Notes under the pieces: generated by a model
Told to the model about the DNA's origin: nothing
Database searches by the model: none
The model's input: the letters and a program-made list of their open reading frames with translations, nothing else
DNA from: Przewalskia tangutica
Lineage: Eukaryota; Streptophyta; Magnoliopsida; Solanales; Solanaceae
DNA: 64,000 bases
Direction of reading: 5' to 3'
Assembly: GCA_029844215.1 (NCBI GenBank)
Contig: CM056723.1
Coordinates: 6,656,980 to 6,720,979, forward strand
Program-made: the position numbers and the translations under genes
Shown here: positions 59,104 through 64,000 of the stretch, piece after piece
Layout: every line of letters starts with the position of its first letter
Position numbering within the stretch: the stretch's first letter is position 1

Positions 59104-61719
59104 GGACTTTACAAAAGTAATCAAGACCTTCTTTTTGTCTATAACATTTGACCACAAGTCTTGCCTTATATTTGTCAATAGTGCCATCAGCTTTCATTTT
59201 CCTTTTAAAAATCCATTTTGATCCTAAAGGTTTATTTCCAAGAGAAAGATCAATCAATTCTCATGTATGGTTGTTCAAAATTGTTTCAATCTCACTATTG
59301 ACTGCCTCTTTCCAAAATGCTGAATCAGAAGATAACATTGCTGCTTTGAATGTTTGAGGCTCATTTTCAAGAAAGAATGTCACAAAATCTGGTCCAAAGG
59401 AAGTAGATGTCCTTTGACGTTTGCTACGCCTTGGATCCTCTTTACTTGATGTACTTTCCTTTGGTTCTTCCCGCGGTCGTTTAGATATTTCAGTTGACGA
59501 CTCACATTCAGTTTTATACGGATAAATGTTTTCAAAGAATTCAGCATTATCTGATTCAATTACCGTATTAACATGAATTTCGGGATTGTCCGTTTTGTGA
59601 ACTAAAAACCGACAAGCTTTGATGTTTGTAGCATAGCCAATAAAAACACAATCCTCAATTTTTGGTCCGATTTTTACCCTTTTGGGCAAATAAACTTGGA
59701 CCTTTGCTAAACACCCACACACTTTGAAATATTTCATGTTGAGTTTTCTTCTTTTCCATAGTTCATATGGAATAGATTGTGTTTTGATGTGGGGCACCCT
59801 GTTGAGTATACAATTAGCTGTAAGGATAGATTCCCCCACAAGATCTGCAGTAAATCGGAACTTATTAGTAAGACATTCATCATTTCCTTTAATGTTCGGT
59901 TTTTCCTTTCCGCAATTCCATTTTATTGTGGTGTGTAAGGGGCAGTAGTTTGATGAATAATTCCATATTCTAAGCATATATCTGCAAAAGGATATTCGTA
60001 TTCTCCGCCCCTATCACTTCTAATCATTTTTATCTTTTTATTCAATTGATTTTCCACTTCGTTCTTGTATTGCTTAAATGCATCAATTGTTTCATCCTTA
60101 CTATTAACCAAATACACATAACAATATCGAGTGCAATCGTCAATAAAGGTTATAAAATACTTTTTCCCACCGCGAGATGATATTGACTTCATATCACATA
60201 TATCTGTGTGGATTAATTCTAAAGAATTTGAACTCCTATCAATAGACTTATATGAATGCTTCACAAATTTATATTCGACACAGATTTCACATTTTGATTT
60301 ATTACACTCGAATTTAGGCAATACTTCTAAATTAATCAACTTCCGCAGGGTTTTGTAGTTGACATGTCGTAAACGAACATGACATAAATCATTTGACTCC
60401 AATAAGTAAGACGAAACTGAATTCTTATTAATATTGTCAACAACCATTACATTGAGTTTGAAAAGGCCCTCGGTGAGGTAGCCCTTTCCTACGAACATAT
60501 CATTCTTACTTATTATAATTTTCTCACTAACCAGCACGCACTTAAACCCGTTTTTGACGAGTAGTCCGGCTGAAACTAAATTCTTCCTTATTGTTGGAAC
60601 GTGCAGAATATTGTTGAGAGTCAGCACCTTGCCGAAAGTCATCTTGAGAAGTATCTTTTCATATCCTTCAATTTTGGATGTTGCAGTATTTCCCATAAAC
60701 AGTTTCTTTTCGGGTCCCGCGGGAGCATATGTTGCAAATGCTTCTTTTACAGCGCAAACATGTCGAGTGACACCAGAATCAATCCACCACTCCTTTGGGT
60801 TTCCAATCAAATTGCACTCATATGTCATTGCACACAAATCATCCATATCATCATTCATTTCCACCATATTGGCTTGTCCTTTTCCCTTGTCTTTTTTCGA
60901 GAGACGACAATCTGGGGCTTTGTAGCCAGCTTTCCCACAATTATAGCAATTGTTGTTAGGACTCTTCTCCTTTCCAGAAGGCCTCTTCCTTTTCTTGTTC
61001 TTCTTCGGAGCATCATCTTCAACAACGTTTGCCCCTTCAATCGGTGAACTCTTACGGTACCTCTTCTCAGCGGTTTTGTTATCTTCCTCGATCTTGAGAC
61101 GAATCACAATATCCTCCAACTTCATTTCCTTTCTCTTGTGCTTAAGATAATTCTTGAAATATTTCCATGAGGGCGACAACTTCTCAATCATTGCAGCCAC
61201 TTGGAACACTTCATTCACTACCATACCTTCAGCAATAAGGTCATGGAAGATAAGTTGAAGCTCTTGAACTTGGGTTCCAACGATTTTTCCATCCACCATT
61301 TTGTAGTCTAGGAATTTGGCAACCACAAATTTATTCAAGCAAGCATCTTCGATTTTGTACTTCTTTTCAAGTGCACTCCATAGTTCTTTGGAGGTCTCTA
61401 CTGCACTGTAGACGTTGTACAAGTCATCTTCTAAGGCACTCAGAATGTAGCCTTTGCACAAAAAATCAGCCTATTTCCAAGCCTCAGTAACCATGAATTT
61501 TTGGTTGTCAAGCATGTCGGCGTCAGGCACGGGAGGGTCCTCATTGGTGAACTTTTGCATACCAAGGGTGGTAAGCCATAAGAACATTATTTGCTGCCAT
61601 CTTTTAAAGTTGGCACCGGTGAACTTTGCAGGTTTCTCAATCGGTGGCACAACGGTACGGGTTGTAGGAGTAACCGCTGGTGCAGCATTCGCAGAGGGAT
61701 TTCCAGTCTCAATTGCCAT
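59104..61719 (-). mobile_element. Ty1-copia element, 3' half missing, near-complete gag-IN frame
   Basis: The frame starts at ATG 61719 and reads through gag (to about 60870), zinc knuckle CYNCGKAGYKAPDC (about 60950-60905), protease WWIDSGVTRHVC (about 60797-60760), GAG-pre-integrase (LCHVRLRHVNYKTLRKL, about 60390), integrase (HTDICDMKS, DDCTRY, IRSDRGGEYEY, then HQTTAPYTPQ) and the start of RT (SKWIFKRKMKADGTIDKYKA), ending at 59104. Stops stand at 61471-61473, 59923-59925 and 59261-59263. There is also a frame change between 59977 and 59923. The zinc-knuckle His is Tyr, and DSGA of the protease reads DSGV. The catalytic RT core, RNase H and both LTRs are missing, so it cannot move. Confidence 0.92.
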
Positions 61720-61967
61720 TATTTGTTTGTCACTGTCAAAAATGACAAACTGTTTTAGTTAATAAAACTAGAATAGCAATTAAATCACAAACTTAAACGA
61801 TGAAGATTTTATTTTTTCAAATAGCAGTATAATTATGAACTTTGTGTTACATCTCGTAAGATAAGACGATAATTAAGAACGTCACTAAGGAAATTAATAT
61901 ACTTAAGGATGTGATTCCAGATTTTTTTTTTGTTACAATGGGCGTGATAATGGAAATCGAAAATGAG
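61720..61967. other. Leader of the copia relic or spacer
   Basis: AT-rich DNA upstream of the gag ATG on the minus strand. No primer site (gctctgatacca on the plus strand) and no LTR end can be seen, so the 5' LTR seems to be lost. Confidence 0.4.
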
Positions 61968-64000
61968 TGTTGTATATCCCCGTATGGGTTAGTAACATAT
62001 TATAAGAATTACGACATGGAGAATACGAGACCTTATGAAATTCCCGGGAATTAAAATAAACGGGAGTTAAGAATAAAAGAAGTGAGATTAAGATTTAATT
62101 ATTTGGGGGATTGATTTATATAGACAATTAGAAGACCAAAGTGTAATATTTAGGAGACCAAAGTGTATTATTAAAATCTGAAAATCTTAATTATAAACCT
62201 AACAAAACTCATTTTCCCCATTTAATTTTTCAAAACACTTCACCCTCTCTTTCCCCTCCCCTTCCCCCGTTACCATAGCTATTGATTTTCCTTGTTGTGT
62301 TCTCCCTTCCTAGACCAAACTCCAAAACAAAATTTCAAGTCAAATATTACATGCAAAGCAGTGGCAAAAACGCCACTGCTGGGCCGAATTGTAGCCCAGT
62401 TTTTTTTCGAGTTTTGGGCAGATTTTTAGTCAACTTTGGAGGGATATATCTCCTAGTATATTAGGAGTTTTTAGGTGTTTAAAAAGCCTAAGATAAAGTT
62501 CGTCGAGTCTAGCTTCCAACCCAATAAACCGTTCGTCGATAGGACATCGGAGTAGTGAATTATGGACGTTACAAGTTCGGCTGACAAAACAGTGACCCAT
62601 TTCGCTGGGAATGCTGGACCGAAATTGGGCAGTGATTCTTTCAAGTTTTGGATGAATTTTTGGAAGAGAAAATGTGTAAGGATGATGTGTTAACATCATA
62701 GATTGTATGCATGTCAATTTGGAGTTGAAGAAGTGTGAAAATTGTGAAGAAATTTGATGAAACATTGGGCAATTCGGCAGTGGACAGTGAGTTCGAATTA
62801 GGGATTGTTTTGGCTTCGTTTGAGGTATAAAATTCTTCCTTTTATGATATAATTGGAATACATGTTGTTAGGATTGAGTAAATGAAATTGTTATTAAGGG
62901 AAGGTTGAAATTTAAACATGCATGTGATTGTTGTAATGTTGTTGGATTTAATTGTTGTTGTTCTTATTATCGTCGCTAATAGCACGTTGATATTGAAGGA
63001 AGTCTTGAAAGAAATCTTGACGTTTAGATTATAATGATTCATAAGAAATTATTGAAACATGAATTGGATTCTAGGGAATTAAGAAAAGAATTGGTTTATG
63101 GAGATTGACCGGAAACTTGCTTGAAATTGTTGAATTTTGTTGTATCAAGTTAGGGGCTGATCTAATGAAGTTAAAATGTTGGAAAATTGATTATGAACAT
63201 GTATATACATTATAGTAATTACCAATACATGTATCGAAGGAATTAAGGTATGAAAAGATGTAGAAAAGCTCCACACTTCACCCTTGTTATTGGTTGGGTT
63301 ATGGATTGTTATAATGGGTTGTTTTAACATGATTCAAAGGTTGGATTAGCATAAGAAATAAATGTGTAATTTCCCCTGATTGTTGTAATAGTTGTCCTTC
63401 GTGAATAGAAAGAGAAAAAAAGTATTTTGGTAGCGTATATGGAATATCTGAGATTATTTTGACTACATTCTTAAGTTATGACTTGATGTTGGTATTGTTG
63501 GCTTGGTTGAGAAGTTGTGGATATACATATAAACAGAGGAAGTGCTGCCCGAATTTTTCTAGAATAAGGAGTCATTGTTCGTCATAACGTATGCTAGTAA
63601 TCGTAAGGTTAATGGGCATATTGCTATGATTATAGGTGGAAGTAGTAGATGCGACGCATCTTGATATTGAGTTGGCTAGTTCGACTAAAAGGTATGTTAA
63701 GACAATTCCTTCTTTCTTTTGGCATGTTCTGCGTATGAACTATAGTTGTAGTATTGTTCCTTAAGTTATTCTACTCTTAGAAGTTAAGGAATATTCGTGC
63801 TATTGATTCTAAGCTAAAAACATGTCTAAGTTGTTCCTAAGTCCTTATTAAGGCATATGAGTAAGATGTTGGTATCCATGAGAGTTTGTAGTAAGCACTG
63901 AAGCCAATTTGACTCTGCAAATCCAAAGTAACTAATAAGTATTAAACGCTGGAACTGGTTTAATAAATAAGAAGGTATATTTTTAAATAAACATGTTAAA
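61968..64000 (+). repeat. Start of a gypsy-like LTR, runs off the window
   Basis: It begins TGTTGTATATCCCCGTATGG, like Tekay-type LTR starts. It has a tttatatagac TATA-like word near 62116 and a 5' leader-like tract, and continues in non-coding AT-rich DNA to the window end. No coding frame is supported. The assignment rests on style of sequence only. Confidence 0.45.

Noticed and set aside
60131..61150. Plus-strand frames up to 148 codons
   Set aside because: They are antisense to the copia gag-pol frame at 61719-59261.
1..64000. Endogenous pararetrovirus or other viral insert, common in nightshades
   Set aside because: I saw no movement-protein or coat/RT pair of caulimovirus type; all RT motifs belong to copia or RTE elements.

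Overview
This is plant nuclear DNA, most likely from the nightshade family (Solanaceae). It is AT-rich, its genes have many GT-AG introns, and it is crowded with Ty1-copia, Ty3-gypsy, hAT, MITE, LINE and SINE insertions. The family assignment is an inference. It rests on SINE and RTE-type LINE sequences that I recognise from nightshades: an Au-like SINE, TS-like SINE relics and a LINE tail with TTG repeats. No bacterial or organellar gene cluster is present.

Layout. 1-15 kb is a transposon graveyard. It holds a G-rich minisatellite (about 1480-2285), a SINE with target duplications (2770), and a minus-strand copia relic whose reverse transcriptase is split by a non-autonomous hAT element with a perfect 8-bp target duplication (4398-5244). 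It also holds a full-length but dead copia element with both LTRs and a 5-bp target duplication (8031-12835), and another copia 3' relic (about 13.3-13.6 kb). From 15.3 to 47.1 kb lies a gene island of three multi-exon genes that I could assemble with consistent splice phases. They are an NRT1/PTR-family (NPF) transporter on the plus strand (15356-21798, 4 exons, 568 aa); a large uncharacterised nuclear-looking protein on the minus strand (22531-30527 plus an unresolved first exon, at least 10 exons, about 1250 aa) with a KEN motif; and a vacuolar-type H+-ATPase subunit a of the VHA-a1 kind on the minus strand (35378-47073, 18 exons, 818 aa). The introns hold SINEs, a 5'-truncated RTE-type LINE, microsatellites and a complex minisatellite. 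From 47 to 64 kb the sequence is again accessory. It has a degenerate tRNA with a tRNA-Asn body but a UUU (Lys) anticodon (48359-48432), a non-autonomous LTR element without gag-pol (49335-53389), and a gypsy-like LTR inserted in its 3' LTR (53390-56788). After these come a minus-strand copia with three nonsense changes and no 3' half (59104-61719), and the start of another gypsy-like LTR running off the window.

How the genes relate. The three host genes share no pathway that I can see: a membrane solute carrier, an unknown protein, and a proton-pump subunit. The NPF gene and the unknown gene converge with about 730 bp between their stop codons. The unknown gene and VHA-a are in tandem on the minus strand. 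I found no new defence, toxin or mobile-cargo system. The most unusual items are the uncharacterised KEN-motif protein, the anticodon-shifted tRNA, the nested hAT-in-copia, the 33-bp SINE target duplication, and the C-to-T pattern of lesions in the 59-61 kb copia.
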